Source of the DNA: Streptomyces sp. NRRL F-2580
GTDB taxonomy: Bacteria > Actinomycetota > Actinomycetes > Streptomycetales > Streptomycetaceae
DNA length: 64,000 bases
Assembly: GCF_000720115.1 (NCBI RefSeq)
Contig: NZ_JOIR01000024.1
Span: 21,740-85,739, forward strand
Direction of reading: 5' to 3'
Shown here: positions 17,470-26,258 of the stretch, piece by piece
Layout of the letters: every line of letters starts with the position of its first letter
Numbering within the stretch: the first letter of the stretch is position 1
The notes under the pieces: generated by a model
Databases searched by the model: none
The model's input: only the letters and a program-made list of their open reading frames with translations
Told to the model about the DNA's origin: nothing
Position numbers and translations under genes: made by a program

Positions 17470-17875
17470 CCCGTACCGCCCCGCGTTCGGGCGGGTCCGG
17501 CGGGCACGCTGCGTGAGCGGGGCACAGTCTGTAGGCGCCGGCAGCCGTCCCACGCAGACGAGAGAGGCCCCAGGTGCACGGGGTGCCGTCGGCGTCGTAC
17601 CAGCCTTCGAAGACGGGCACGCCGAAGAGGGAGTAGTCCTCCGATCCGGCGAGGATGCTCGTGGTGCATTCGTACCGCTCACCGGCCCGAACGGCACGCC
17701 CGTCCCCATCGACCCCGATGAGCCCACCCGTTCACCGGCCCCAAGGACGGACTCGTCCCGTCGCATGATCCCGGACGGGCTCCGGCCGAGCCACGTCGGC
17801 GATCTCAGCCCGGTGTGCGGCAGACGCCGATTTCACCTGCCGGCTGGGGACCACCGTGTCCGAGGACGCGCCGAG

Positions 17876-17928
17876 CCGGGAAGGCCCGGCGCCACGGTTT
17901 TGTCGACCGTGGCGCCGGGCCTTCCCGG
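17876..17928. terminator. Strong 23-bp stem-loop terminator
   Basis: A perfect 23-bp inverted repeat (17876-17898 and 17906-17928) with a 7-nt loop TTTGTCG. It lies about 90 bp beyond the stop of the minus-strand MFS gene and marks the left edge of the biosynthetic cluster. Confidence 0.75.
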
Positions 17929-18020
17929 ACATCGAGGTGAACCGCCGGCGGTCTCGGCGCCAGGCGTCCGATCGTACGAACGGCCACCTCACGGTTCCGG
18001 CGGTTCACCGCGCGGACGGC

Positions 18021-19301
18021 TCACTCGCCGGCGAGGGCCTCGGCCTTGGCCGGCGGGTTCGAGCGCGACCAGCTGCGCTCGATGAGGGCGCATATGAAGC
18101 CCGCCACGGAGACGATCACGGCGAGCACGATCCAGCCGGGCTTGCCCCAGTTGACGCACATCGCGATGACGACGATCGGCGCCACGGCCTCGGAGAGGCC
18201 GTGACCGAGTCCCATCACGCCCTGGTACTGCCCCTGGGCCTCGGGCTTGGCCAGCGCGAACGACAGCTCGAACGTACCGGCGGCCTGCCACACCTCGGCC
18301 AGCGAGTGCACCACGATGCCGACGAGGAGCAGGGCGACCGCGATCCACGCGGAGGGTCCCGCCGATACCGCCATCAGGATCCATGCCACCAGGAACATCG
18401 GGCCGGACAGCGCGAGCAGCCGGGCCGCCGAACGCGGGTCGGTGATGGACCGCGTAGCGGGAACCTGAGTGGCGGCGACGATGACCGCGCCGAGGAACAG
18501 GACGATCGCGGCCATCCACCGCGGCGCGTTCGTCCGCAGGACGATCCACACCGGCAGGGCCTGGACCAGCACGAAGTACTGCAGGCTCGCGACCGACGAG
18601 GCGGCGGTCAGACCCAGATAGGTCCGGTCGCGGAGAGCCAGCCACCGGGGCGTCTTCTCCTCGGCGGAATCCTCGGCATCGGAGGTCCGGGTCGGGGGGA
18701 AGTTCGGCAGCCGCGTCAGGATCGCGGCGGCGATCAGGAAGGTGAACGTGTCGATGAGGATCATCGTGACGTACGCCGCGCGCGTGTCGACGGCCAGGAC
18801 GACCGCGGCCCCGATCGTGCCCACCGCGATCCCGACGTTGGTCACGGCACGCAGGTAGGTGCGCAACCGTGCGCCCTGGCCCGCCTCGGCGAGCACACCG
18901 ATCATCGCCCCGCGCGCGCTGACCGTTCCCGCACGGCCGACCGCGGCCGCGGCGGCCACCACGAAGAGCGGCCACATGCTGTGCACCAGCAGCAGGCTGA
19001 CGCTCGCCACCGCCTCGATCAGCATGGAGCCGATCAGGACCTTCTTGGAGCCGCGACGGTCGGCCAGGTCGCCGATCAGCACTCCGGCGCCGAAGCCGGC
19101 CAGCGACCCGACGGTGAGGCCGATCCCCGCAGCCGTCGGGCTCAGCCCCGCGGATCTGATGAGGAAGATCGTGCCCGCGGACAGGAACATTCCCATGCCG
19201 ATGGTGTTCACGATGGTCGACATCGCCAACAGCTTCTGGTGCGGGTCCTCCGGACCGCTCACCGCGGCACGGAGCTTTGCCAACGAGGTGGTCGGGCTCA
19301 C
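18021..19301 (-). CDS. MFS transporter (probable exporter)
   Basis: This 426-residue integral membrane protein has about 12 hydrophobic segments and the MFS motif-A loop GDLADRRGSKK between helices 2 and 3. The central cytoplasmic loop (about residues 190-215) is acidic. Long stretches such as MWPLFVVAAAAAVGRAG fit drug:H+ antiporters. GTG at 19301 (VSPTTSLAKLR) is chosen because the 32-residue extension upstream is Arg-rich and unlike family members. It is the last gene of the cluster on this side and most likely exports the product or confers self-resistance. The nucleotidyltransferase gene ends 153 bp upstream. Confidence 0.85.
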   Translation of the reverse strand: MSPTTSLAKLRAAVSGPEDPHQKLLAMSTIVNTIGMGMFLSAGTIFLIRSAGLSPTAAGIGLTVGSLAGFGAGVLIGDLADRRGSKKVLIGSMLIEAVASVSLLLVHSMWPLFVVAAAAAVGRAGTVSARGAMIGVLAEAGQGARLRTYLRAVTNVGIAVGTIGAAVVLAVDTRAAYVTMILIDTFTFLIAAAILTRLPNFPPTRTSDAEDSAEEKTPRWLALRDRTYLGLTAASSVASLQYFVLVQALPVWIVLRTNAPRWMAAIVLFLGAVIVAATQVPATRSITDPRSAARLLALSGPMFLVAWILMAVSAGPSAWIAVALLLVGIVVHSLAEVWQAAGTFELSFALAKPEAQGQYQGVMGLGHGLSEAVAPIVVIAMCVNWGKPGWIVLAVIVSVAGFICALIERSWSRSNPPAKAEALAGE

Positions 19302-19454
19302 GGGGTCACCCCAGCTGGGCTCACGCCGGTCTCGGCGGCGAACGGGCTGCCCGGGGCGGCCTCCCGTGTGGCGATGATCACTCTGTCTCCTTCTCAACTG
19401 CGGCGTACGCAGGGGTGATGTGCTGGCGTCGCTGTGCCGGTTCGGCGACGGTGA

Positions 19455-20291
19455 TCAGGGGGTGGACAGGAAGGCGTCCTCGAGCCGCACGATGTGCGAC
19501 TGGGTCCAGCGGGCGACGCGCAGGGCGCAGTCGGCGTCGGTCTCCCCGGGGCGCAGGCCGTCGAGGACCATGGTGCGGTATTCGTCCACACCAATTCCGC
19601 ACTGCGGAGTGCTTTCCAGGCGACGGAGCAGCCACTTCTTGCGTCGGCAGAGCTCTCCGGAAAGCGCGAGGGCGGCGTCCGTCATGAATCCCGCGGCAAG
19701 CCCGGCGGAAACGCGGGCCGTCTTGTAGTCACCGGAGTCGAGCTGCCCCATGACATCGGTGAGACAGTTCTCCGCATCGGCCTTAAGGAATCGGGCGAGC
19801 GACCGGCTGTACGACGAGCTGCGGAGCAGCTCGCGCATTTCCTTGAAGAAGGCTTCGTTCTTCAGCGGAATACCGATGGAAAGCCGGTAGATGAAGTCCT
19901 GGAGGAAGTCGCCGGTGTTGCAGAACTCGACCTCCTTTTCGAGGTAGGACTTCAGCACCGTGGCGAGGGTGCTGGTCGGCCACACCCTCAGGTCGACGCG
20001 CTGGTCGCCGTAGGCGCCCATCCAGATGGTCCAGCGCACACCGCTCGGGTCGGAGCTCTGCCAGGTCTCCATCGTCTCGTCGACGGGAAGGTCGAGGTCA
20101 CCGTCGGCGAAGGCGTACATGTCGATGTCGCTGAACGTGTTGCCCCAGCCGGCGGCCGTCGATCCCGTCATGCAGACGGCCTCGGCCTCGGCCAGTCCCG
20201 GAAAGCGCTTGAGTATGGCCTCGAACGACAGGTCGGGCTGGGCGAGAACCGACGGCTGCTCGACAATGACCTCGACGCTTGGATTGAACAT
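19455..20291 (-). CDS. Pol-beta-superfamily nucleotidyltransferase
   Basis: This 278-residue protein has the nucleotidyltransferase signature GSTAAGWGNTFSDIDMYAF at about residues 43-61 (GS, then DxD) and a third acidic strand DQRVDLRVWP near residue 100. The rest is helical, with no HEPN or CCA-adding features. Soluble enzymes of this shape include antibiotic adenylyltransferases, so self-resistance by adenylylation or a tailoring step is possible. GAGAGG lies 6 nt upstream of the ATG. It is divergent from the Cys-thioesterase gene and co-directional with the MFS gene, supporting cluster membership. Confidence 0.75.
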   Translation of the reverse strand: MFNPSVEVIVEQPSVLAQPDLSFEAILKRFPGLAEAEAVCMTGSTAAGWGNTFSDIDMYAFADGDLDLPVDETMETWQSSDPSGVRWTIWMGAYGDQRVDLRVWPTSTLATVLKSYLEKEVEFCNTGDFLQDFIYRLSIGIPLKNEAFFKEMRELLRSSSYSRSLARFLKADAENCLTDVMGQLDSGDYKTARVSAGLAAGFMTDAALALSGELCRRKKWLLRRLESTPQCGIGVDEYRTMVLDGLRPGETDADCALRVARWTQSHIVRLEDAFLSTP

Positions 20292-20417
20292 CAGAATCCT
20301 CTCGAATGGTGGGGATCAGCATGCTGGAAGTGGCTTCCCAGGGCAGCAGCCGAGATTAATCTACGTTGCCTTAATCACGCTGCGGATCACCTGCAGAACA
20401 TGCTAGGATCCGCGCCC

Positions 20418-21167
20418 ATGGACATATCAAATTATGCGGCTATATCGAAGAAATCATCGAAGCTCGTTCCGTGGAGCACGGGAACGGAAACGAGGAATGG
20501 CATCGCACTCGCGTGCATTCCGTGGGCCGGTGCCGGAGCGACTCCGTTCCGTCCCTGGGGTCCGGTGATCGGCGACGCGGCCGACGTGTACGGCGTACGG
20601 CTGGCCGGCCGCGAGAGCCGGCAGACGGAGCCGCTGCCGACCTCCCTCGACGACGTCGTCGACGAACTGGTGGCGGAGCTGGTCGCACTGGACGTCCCGC
20701 GCGTCGCGCTGTTCGGCCAGTGCTCCGGCGCCCTGCTGGCCTACAAGACGGCGCAGCGGCTGCAGCGGTCCGCCGACGGCCCCGAGGTCGCCCACCTGCT
20801 CGTCGCGTCGCAGCTTCCGCCGCGCGTCCTGGCGGACGGCGACGACGAGTCGGGTGAGGACCTCACGCGTTACGTGCCCGAGCACCTTCGTGAAGAGCCT
20901 GAACTCCTCGAGGTGCTCCTGCCGATCCTCTCGGCCGACATGCGGCTGGTCTCCGACTACGTCTACACGCCGGACGCGCCCCTCGACGTGCCGCTCACCG
21001 TCCTTTACGGCGGGAGCGACGACCTGCTCAGCGGGTCCGAGGTCGACGGCTGGCGCCATGAGACCACCGGTCGGAGCACCTTCCACGAGGTCGCCGGTGC
21101 CGATCATCTCTTCGGCGGTGCCGCGTGGTTGGAGCTCGCCGAGGCGATCCGCACCGCGCTGAAGTAG
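20418..21167 (+). CDS. Type II thioesterase with Cys nucleophile
   Basis: This 249-residue alpha/beta hydrolase has the layout of NRPS/PKS type II thioesterases: CIPWAGAGATPFRPWG near residue 33, the nucleophile elbow FGQCSGALLAY with Cys102, an acid-bearing VLYGGSDDLLSG, and a terminal catalytic His in GADHLFGG. Standard enzymes have GHSxG, so the usual serine is replaced by cysteine. Type II enzymes clear misprimed carrier proteins; Cys thioesterases elsewhere (obafluorin and sulfazecin terminal domains) form strained rings. AGGA lies 9 nt upstream of the ATG. It is convergent, 22 bp apart, with the free carrier gene and divergent from the nucleotidyltransferase gene. Confidence 0.85.
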   Translation: MDISNYAAISKKSSKLVPWSTGTETRNGIALACIPWAGAGATPFRPWGPVIGDAADVYGVRLAGRESRQTEPLPTSLDDVVDELVAELVALDVPRVALFGQCSGALLAYKTAQRLQRSADGPEVAHLLVASQLPPRVLADGDDESGEDLTRYVPEHLREEPELLEVLLPILSADMRLVSDYVYTPDAPLDVPLTVLYGGSDDLLSGSEVDGWRHETTGRSTFHEVAGADHLFGGAAWLELAEAIRTALK

Positions 21168-21189
21168 GCGTCCGGAGCTCGCGGTCGGC

Positions 21190-21450
21190 CTACCCATCGC
21201 CGAGGAAGGCCGCGAGCTGTCGGACGGTCGGGCGGGAGAAGACATCGACGATCTTGATGCCCGGCCAGCGCCGACGCAGGACACGGACCACGTCGACGAC
21301 CATGACCGACGTCGCGCCCAGATCGAAGAAGCCTTCGTCCGGGTCGACGGTGTCCAGGCCGAGGGCCCCGGCCCAGACGGCCGCGATGACGTCGGTGGGG
21401 TCGCCGTCCAGGTTGACGTCGGTCGCTGAAGTGCTCGGCAGGTCAGTCAT
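21190..21450 (-). CDS. Free-standing acyl/peptidyl carrier protein
   Basis: This 86-residue carrier protein has the phosphopantetheine site FFDLGATSVMVVDVVRVL (Ser in GATS) and helix 3-4 sequence KIVDVFSRPTVRQLAAFLG. The LGATS motif is closer to peptidyl than to fatty-acid carriers. Its start overlaps the end of the LLM oxidoreductase gene by 8 bp, so the two are translationally coupled. An amino- or acyl-group bound here may be the substrate of that oxidoreductase. The loading partner is not obvious; the A-only protein at 38052-39605 is one candidate. Confidence 0.9.
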   Translation of the reverse strand: MTDLPSTSATDVNLDGDPTDVIAAVWAGALGLDTVDPDEGFFDLGATSVMVVDVVRVLRRRWPGIKIVDVFSRPTVRQLAAFLGDG

Positions 21451-22417
21451 CCATGGCCTCCCGCAGCGTCGTGCCGACCAGGCTCAGGTGCTCCAGATCG
21501 CCCGGGTCGAGCACGGTGACGATCAGGCCCTCGGCTCCGGCGTCGCGGTACTCCGCGATCTGGCGCCGCACTTCCGCGGGCGTGCCGCAGAGAGCGAACC
21601 CCCGGACGGCGCTCGGCGCGCGGCCCAGCAGCGTCCCGAGCCGTTCCAGCCCTTCCTGGAGCTCCGCTTCGGACTCGGTGATGATCGCGTGCCCGAGCCA
21701 GGTCTTGGTGATCTCTCCGGAGTCGCGGCCCACGGTGGCGCACGCTTTCTCCAGCACATCGATCTTGTGACGCACGGTGGCCGGCGCACCGAAGAAGTTG
21801 CAGGCGTCTCCGTAGCGGGCGACCATCGGGATCAGTACCCGCTCGCCGCCGCCGCCGATGAGGATCGGCGGGCCGTCGGGGTTGATCGGTCCGGGTACGT
21901 TGATCGGCTCGTCGATCCGGTGGTACGTGCCGGAGAAGCGCGGGGCGTGCTCGGTGAACATCGCGCGGCAGATCTGCACCGCCTCGGCCAGTCCCTTGAG
22001 GCGCTCTCCGGTGGTCTGGAAGTCCATGCCGTAGGCGCGGCACTCCTCCTCGTGCCAGCCGGCGCCGATGCCGAGCATCGCGCGCCCCTTGCTGATGACG
22101 TCGATGGTGGTGACCATCTTCGCGAGCAGCGCGGGGTTACGGAATCCGTTGCACGAGACGAGCACTCCGAGCTTGGCGGTCGACGTGACGGCGGCCAGCG
22201 CCGCGATCGTCGTGTAGGCCTCCAGGATCGGCTCGTCCGGCTCGCCGACCGAGGCGATCTGGTGCACGTGGTCCATGGTCCACAGGCTGTCGAAGCCGTT
22301 GGCCTCGGCGGTCTGCGCCATCTCGACGACACGGTCGAAGAGCTGGTTGTCCATGGTCCCGGGGAAGGAGTAGCCGGGTATCTGGAGGCCGACCTCGGTG
22401 ATGGCGGGGCGACTCAT
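21443..22417 (-). CDS. LLM-class flavin/F420-dependent oxidoreductase
   Basis: This 324-residue TIM-barrel protein of the bacterial luciferase superfamily has MDHVHQIASVGEPDEPILEA, KGRAMLGIGAGWHEEECRAY, and PPILIGGGGERVLIPMVARY, as in the TIGR03560 F420-dependent group. Family members in NRPS/PKS clusters oxidise carrier-bound intermediates, for example as hydroxylases or imine/ketone-forming enzymes. It is coupled by a 4-bp ATGA overlap to the PqqD-like gene upstream and overlaps the free carrier gene downstream, so it probably acts on a carrier-tethered substrate. Confidence 0.85.
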   Translation of the reverse strand: MSRPAITEVGLQIPGYSFPGTMDNQLFDRVVEMAQTAEANGFDSLWTMDHVHQIASVGEPDEPILEAYTTIAALAAVTSTAKLGVLVSCNGFRNPALLAKMVTTIDVISKGRAMLGIGAGWHEEECRAYGMDFQTTGERLKGLAEAVQICRAMFTEHAPRFSGTYHRIDEPINVPGPINPDGPPILIGGGGERVLIPMVARYGDACNFFGAPATVRHKIDVLEKACATVGRDSGEITKTWLGHAIITESEAELQEGLERLGTLLGRAPSAVRGFALCGTPAEVRRQIAEYRDAGAEGLIVTVLDPGDLEHLSLVGTTLREAMDD

Positions 22418-22764
22418 CCGGCGACTGCCACCAGTTCGAGCACCGCGACGTCGGCGGGCGTGACGACCTGGAGGATGTCGAGTTCGACGAGGCGGCCGCA
22501 GAGGGTGAGCACGGGCTGCTCGATCTCGGCGACCGGGAGGCCGGACTCCGCGGAGAGGTCCTCGACGATCCGGGCGATGCTGCGGCGTCCGTCGATGAGC
22601 CGCCAGACCTTGCGCGCGTCGGCGTCGATCACGTAGCGGCCGATCAGCCTTTCGATCAGGAGGCCGCCCTGGTGGCGCTCGCTGAGCTCCACCACCTGAT
22701 CGGTCACGCGGGCGGTCACGTCCAGTCGGCGGATCAGGACGTCGTTGGTGTTGATGGTGCTCAT
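22414..22764 (-). CDS. PqqD-like (RRE-fold) protein
   Basis: This 116-residue protein matches the PqqD family (winged-helix RiPP recognition element). The central part has DADARKVWRLIDGRRSIARI, VEDLSAESGLPVAEIEQPVL and TLCGRLVELDILQVV. PqqD proteins bind leader peptides for modifying enzymes, yet no RiPP precursor or maturase is visible here. In this context it might bind a carrier protein or an HprK-like kinase. ATGA overlaps join it to the KS-ACP gene upstream and the LLM oxidoreductase gene downstream. It is slightly longer than the usual 85-95 residues because of extra residues at both ends. Confidence 0.8.
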   Translation of the reverse strand: MSTINTNDVLIRRLDVTARVTDQVVELSERHQGGLLIERLIGRYVIDADARKVWRLIDGRRSIARIVEDLSAESGLPVAEIEQPVLTLCGRLVELDILQVVTPADVAVLELVAVAG

Positions 22765-25124
22765 GAGTTCTTCTCCGTAGCCAGGGCCTTCTCGACGTAG
22801 GTCGAAGTGGCCTCGATTGTGGGCGCGATGAAAGGCAGGTCGATCGGCAGGTCGAGTCCGAGCTCCTCGTTCAGGCAGGCCCCGATCTCCACCGCGTGCA
22901 GCGAGTCGCCGCCGAGATCGTCCAGGAAGTGCGCGTCGTGCTCGATGCGCTCGACGCCGAGGACGGTGCGCCAGACCTTCTCGACGAATTCGGTGATGTT
23001 CGCGGTGTCGGCGCGGGTCGGCGCGGTCTGCGGGGCGCTGCCGGCCACCTCCGTCTCCGGACGTTCGAGCCAGAACCGGCGGCGGGTGAACGGGTAGGTC
23101 GGCAGGGGGACGCGGCCGCGCTGCTCGTCGCCGTAGTAGGCGGCCCAGTCGACCGCGACGCCCGCTCGCCATGCCGCGGCCGTCACGTCGGCCAGGTCGA
23201 AGGACGGGCCGACGATGATCCGGCCGACGCCCTCGCGGACGGACCCGGCGTCGGTGTCGGCCGTCCAGGCGGCGAGGGCCGCCTCCAGCGACGCGGGGTC
23301 GGCACCGGCGGCCAGCCACTGCGCGGCCGGACGCGCCCACTTCGGCGCGTCCACCCTGGCGAAGGTGAGGCCGAGGCGGAGCAGGACCCGGGCGACGCCG
23401 AGCGCGGCGAGCGCACCGGCTCGTTCCGGGGCGAGGCCTCGGAGGTCGGCGTGTCCGGTGAGTTCGGTGAGCGCGGAGCGCAGCAACGGCTCGGTGGAGA
23501 CGAGCCGTTCACCCATCGCGGCCAGTTCGGCAGGGGTCCCGTGCATCGCCAGCGACCACCGTGCGGTGGGCCGGTCCGCCTCGCCGGCCGCGCGCAACTG
23601 TGCGACGGCGTCGGCAGGTCCGGTGACCACGGCCGCCCAGCGGCGGGCGAATCTGGCGCGCCCCACTCCGAGCGTGTACGCGATGTCGGCCAGTTCGGCG
23701 TCATCGGTCGAGGCCGCGGCAGCGAGCCGGTCGGCGAGCCGCTCCCGCATCCGGGCCAGCTCTTCGTCGCTGCGCGCGGAGAGCGCGAGGACCTGGCGCG
23801 AGCGCGGCGAGGGCGCGGCCGGCGCGGCGGGGGCGGACTCCAGCACGACATGGGCATTGGACCCGCCGAGGCCGAACGAGCTGACACCGGCGATGCGCGG
23901 TCCCTCGGCGTCCCAGGGGCGGGTCTCGGAGGTGAGGGTGAAGGGAGTCGAGGCGAGGTCGATCTCGGGGTTGGGCGAGCGGAAGTGGAGTGTTCCCGGC
24001 ACGACGGCCCGCTCGACGGTCAGTGCCGCCTTGATCAGCCCCGCGGCGCCCGCCGCCGCGTCGGTGTGCCCGATGTTGGGCTTGACCGCGCCGAGCACGA
24101 CGGGCGTTCCGGCCGGCCGGCCGGGGGTCGCGAAGACGCGGCGCAGTGCCTCGAACTCGACGGGGTCGCCGATCGCGGTGCCCGTTCCGTGGGTCTCCAC
24201 GTAGCCCACCTCGTCGGGCTTGACGTCCGCGCGCAGGAGTGCGGAACGGATGACCGCTTCCTGACCGTTGATGTTCGGGACGGTGAATCCCCCGCGTGAC
24301 CCACCGTCGTTGTTGACCGCCCAGCCGCGGATGACCGCCCTGCGGTGGTCACGGGCGGCCTGTGCGTCGGATTCGCGCCTCAGCACGACGACACCGGCTC
24401 CCGATCCGGGTATCGTGCCGGAGGCCTCGGCGTCGAAGGCGCGGCACCGCCCGTCGGCCGACAGGATGCCGCCCTCGGTGTACGTGTACCCGTCGACGTC
24501 CGGCATCAGCAGGCTCACGCCGCCCGCCAGGGCGATGTCGCAGTCGCCTGCGGCCAGGGCCGAGCAGGCGAGGGCCACCGCGCTGAGCGCCGTGGCACAG
24601 CCGGTCTGCACGGTGATGGCGGGACCGTTGAGGCCGAGCTTGAAGGCGAGCCGCGGTGCGAGGAAGTCCTTTTCGTTCGCAAGTGTGATGCGCACGTCGC
24701 CGGTACGTCCCGCGCGGGCCTCCGTCGGGGCCACGTAGTCACGGAAGTAGTGGTTCTCGCCGGAACCGACGAACACACCGACCACCGCGTCGTGTTCACC
24801 GGCGTAGCCGGCGTCCTCCAGCGCCTCGGCCGCCACCTCCAGCAGCACGCGCTGCTGCGGATCCATGATGATGGCTTCGGTCGGCTGGATGCGGAAGTGG
24901 TCGGCGTCGAACGACTCGATGTCGTCGACCCGCGCGACCCCCCGCACAAAGTTGCCGTTACGGCTGCCGTCTTCCGGACCGGTTCCGTCGCCGGCCTGCC
25001 GGTTCGACGACTCGACACCTTCGACGAGGTTCGTCCAGTACTGCTCGACATTCTCCGCGCCCGCGAAACGGGCCGCCATACCGATCACCGCAATAGGGGG
25101 TGCATAAGGTGGCTTCTGCTGCAT
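22761..25124 (-). CDS. PKS protein: KS, eroded AT, ACP
   Basis: A 787-residue protein. Residues 8-440 are a ketosynthase with Cys176 (VQTGCATALSAV), His in VETHGTGTAIGDP and KPNIGHTDAAAG, so it should be catalytically intact. The KS-AT linker (QVLALSARSDEELARMRERL) and post-AT linker (RVPLPTYPFTRRRFWLE) are present. Between them a shortened AT-like stretch (HGTPAELAAMGERLVSTEPL) lacks GHSxG and most of the domain. A C-terminal ACP has DDLGGDSLHAVEIG. No KR, DH or ER is present. AGGAG precedes ATG 25124 by 8 nt. It heads the KS-ACP / PqqD / LLM / carrier operon. Confidence 0.9.
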   Translation of the reverse strand: MQQKPPYAPPIAVIGMAARFAGAENVEQYWTNLVEGVESSNRQAGDGTGPEDGSRNGNFVRGVARVDDIESFDADHFRIQPTEAIIMDPQQRVLLEVAAEALEDAGYAGEHDAVVGVFVGSGENHYFRDYVAPTEARAGRTGDVRITLANEKDFLAPRLAFKLGLNGPAITVQTGCATALSAVALACSALAAGDCDIALAGGVSLLMPDVDGYTYTEGGILSADGRCRAFDAEASGTIPGSGAGVVVLRRESDAQAARDHRRAVIRGWAVNNDGGSRGGFTVPNINGQEAVIRSALLRADVKPDEVGYVETHGTGTAIGDPVEFEALRRVFATPGRPAGTPVVLGAVKPNIGHTDAAAGAAGLIKAALTVERAVVPGTLHFRSPNPEIDLASTPFTLTSETRPWDAEGPRIAGVSSFGLGGSNAHVVLESAPAAPAAPSPRSRQVLALSARSDEELARMRERLADRLAAAASTDDAELADIAYTLGVGRARFARRWAAVVTGPADAVAQLRAAGEADRPTARWSLAMHGTPAELAAMGERLVSTEPLLRSALTELTGHADLRGLAPERAGALAALGVARVLLRLGLTFARVDAPKWARPAAQWLAAGADPASLEAALAAWTADTDAGSVREGVGRIIVGPSFDLADVTAAAWRAGVAVDWAAYYGDEQRGRVPLPTYPFTRRRFWLERPETEVAGSAPQTAPTRADTANITEFVEKVWRTVLGVERIEHDAHFLDDLGGDSLHAVEIGACLNEELGLDLPIDLPFIAPTIEATSTYVEKALATEKNS

Positions 25125-25436
25125 CTGAAGGGCTCCTGGGATCAGCGTGGCCTCGCGGCGACTCATTCGGCTGTGGCGTGCAGTGCGGCACGCGAGAAGA
25201 CATCGGCGCGTGAAACTATCAGAGAGTTGACACCGGCATCAATCGTTTTGATCACTTAACACTCCGTCAAGTAATGCGGAACCAAGGGTTCCTGTGGAAC
25301 ATGGTGCTCACGGAAATCCGCAGGGAACGGCCGATCCCTGAATGAGACAGGCTCTACGGAGATGCCGGATAAAACAGTCAGTCAAGACGTCTTGCCGACG
25401 CGTTTTCGGCGCGCCTCGGGCAGTCCGGACCGCTCC
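25125..25436 (-). promoter_or_regulatory. Intergenic with candidate promoter for the KS-ACP operon
   Basis: These 312 bp are AT-richer than the genes around. On the minus strand TTGATG (25237-25242) and GATAGT (25215-25220) are 16 nt apart, about 90 nt before the KS-ACP start. It is a reasonable but unproven promoter. No gene is seen here. Confidence 0.35.
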
Positions 25437-26258
25437 TCACGCCCTTTCCAATTCGTGGCGGAGGTCGTCGAGCTCGCTGCCGCCGGCCATCTGGCGGGTC
25501 AGTTCGTCCAGCGTGACGTCCCGGCGGGTGTGACTGCCGGACATCCTGCCGCGCTTGAGGAGTACGAAACGGTCGCCCACCAGGTACGCGTGGTGCGGGT
25601 TGTGGGTAATCAAGATCACTCCGAGCCCGGCGTCCCGCGCCGCGGCGACGTACTTCAGGACCACGCCCGACTGCTTGACGCCGAGGGCGGCCGTCGGCTC
25701 GTCCAGGACGAGGACCTTCGCACCGAAGTACACGGCACGCGCGATGGCCACGGACTGGCGCTCGCCCCCCGAGAGGGTGCCGATGGGCTGGTCCACGTCA
25801 CGCAGGTCGATGCCCAGGCGCGACAGCTCCGCCCGGGTCGTCCCGCGCATGAACTCCACGTCCATGCGCTTGAAGGGACCCACGCCCTTCGTCGGCTCGG
25901 ATCCGAGGAAGAAGTTCCGCCAGACCGGCATCAGCGGAACCACCGCGAGGTCCTGGTAGACCGTGGCGATACCCAGATCGAGGGCCTCGCGCGGCGAGCC
26001 GAGCTTCGTCACGGCGCCCTCGATCGTGAGGGTGCCCGCATCATGCCGGTGCAGCCCCGCGATGATCTTGATGAGGGTGGACTTGCCCGCGCCGTTGTCG
26101 CCCAGCACGCAGGAGATCTCACCCGCGTGGACTTCGAGGGACACACCCTCCAAGGCCCGGACGTTTCCATAGTACTTGCTGACGTCGTCCAGTTCGACGA
26201 GCGGCGTGCGAGCCGGCGCGGCATCCTGGCTGGTCACACCCTTCCTCCCGGTCGTCAT
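25437..26258 (-). CDS. Sugar-type ABC transporter ATP-binding protein
   Basis: This 273-residue ATPase has Walker [10 protein letters not shown], the signature LSGGERQ, Walker [12 protein letters not shown] and the H-loop [10 protein letters not shown]. It is a single nucleotide-binding domain of the FrcA kind, not the double-domain RbsA/XylG kind. It is coupled by ATGA to the permease gene and together with the lipoprotein gene forms a complete CUT2-type importer. Position next to an A-PCP gene suggests uptake of a precursor sugar or polyol, or recruitment of the promoter; the substrate is unknown. Confidence 0.92.
   Translation of the reverse strand: MTTGRKGVTSQDAAPARTPLVELDDVSKYYGNVRALEGVSLEVHAGEISCVLGDNGAGKSTLIKIIAGLHRHDAGTLTIEGAVTKLGSPREALDLGIATVYQDLAVVPLMPVWRNFFLGSEPTKGVGPFKRMDVEFMRGTTRAELSRLGIDLRDVDQPIGTLSGGERQSVAIARAVYFGAKVLVLDEPTAALGVKQSGVVLKYVAAARDAGLGVILITHNPHHAYLVGDRFVLLKRGRMSGSHTRRDVTLDELTRQMAGGSELDDLRHELERA

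Larger units (their letters stand above)
17399..18020. other. Intergenic with two hairpins and a possible gene trace
   Basis: The region holds the DUF6243 terminator, the MFS-gene terminator and, on the minus strand at about 17540-17725, a coding-like trace (RAGERYECTTSILAGSEDYS, then LFGVPVFEGWYDADGTPCTW). The trace has no start codon upstream of a stop except an internal GTG at 17620, and it runs into the terminator. It is probably a remnant; I cannot name its family. Confidence 0.4.

Noticed and set aside
17168..17620. 150-codon minus-strand frame with coding-like start
   Set aside because: Only its first 50 codons look protein-like and it runs through the DUF6243 gene and its terminator; treated as a possible trace only.
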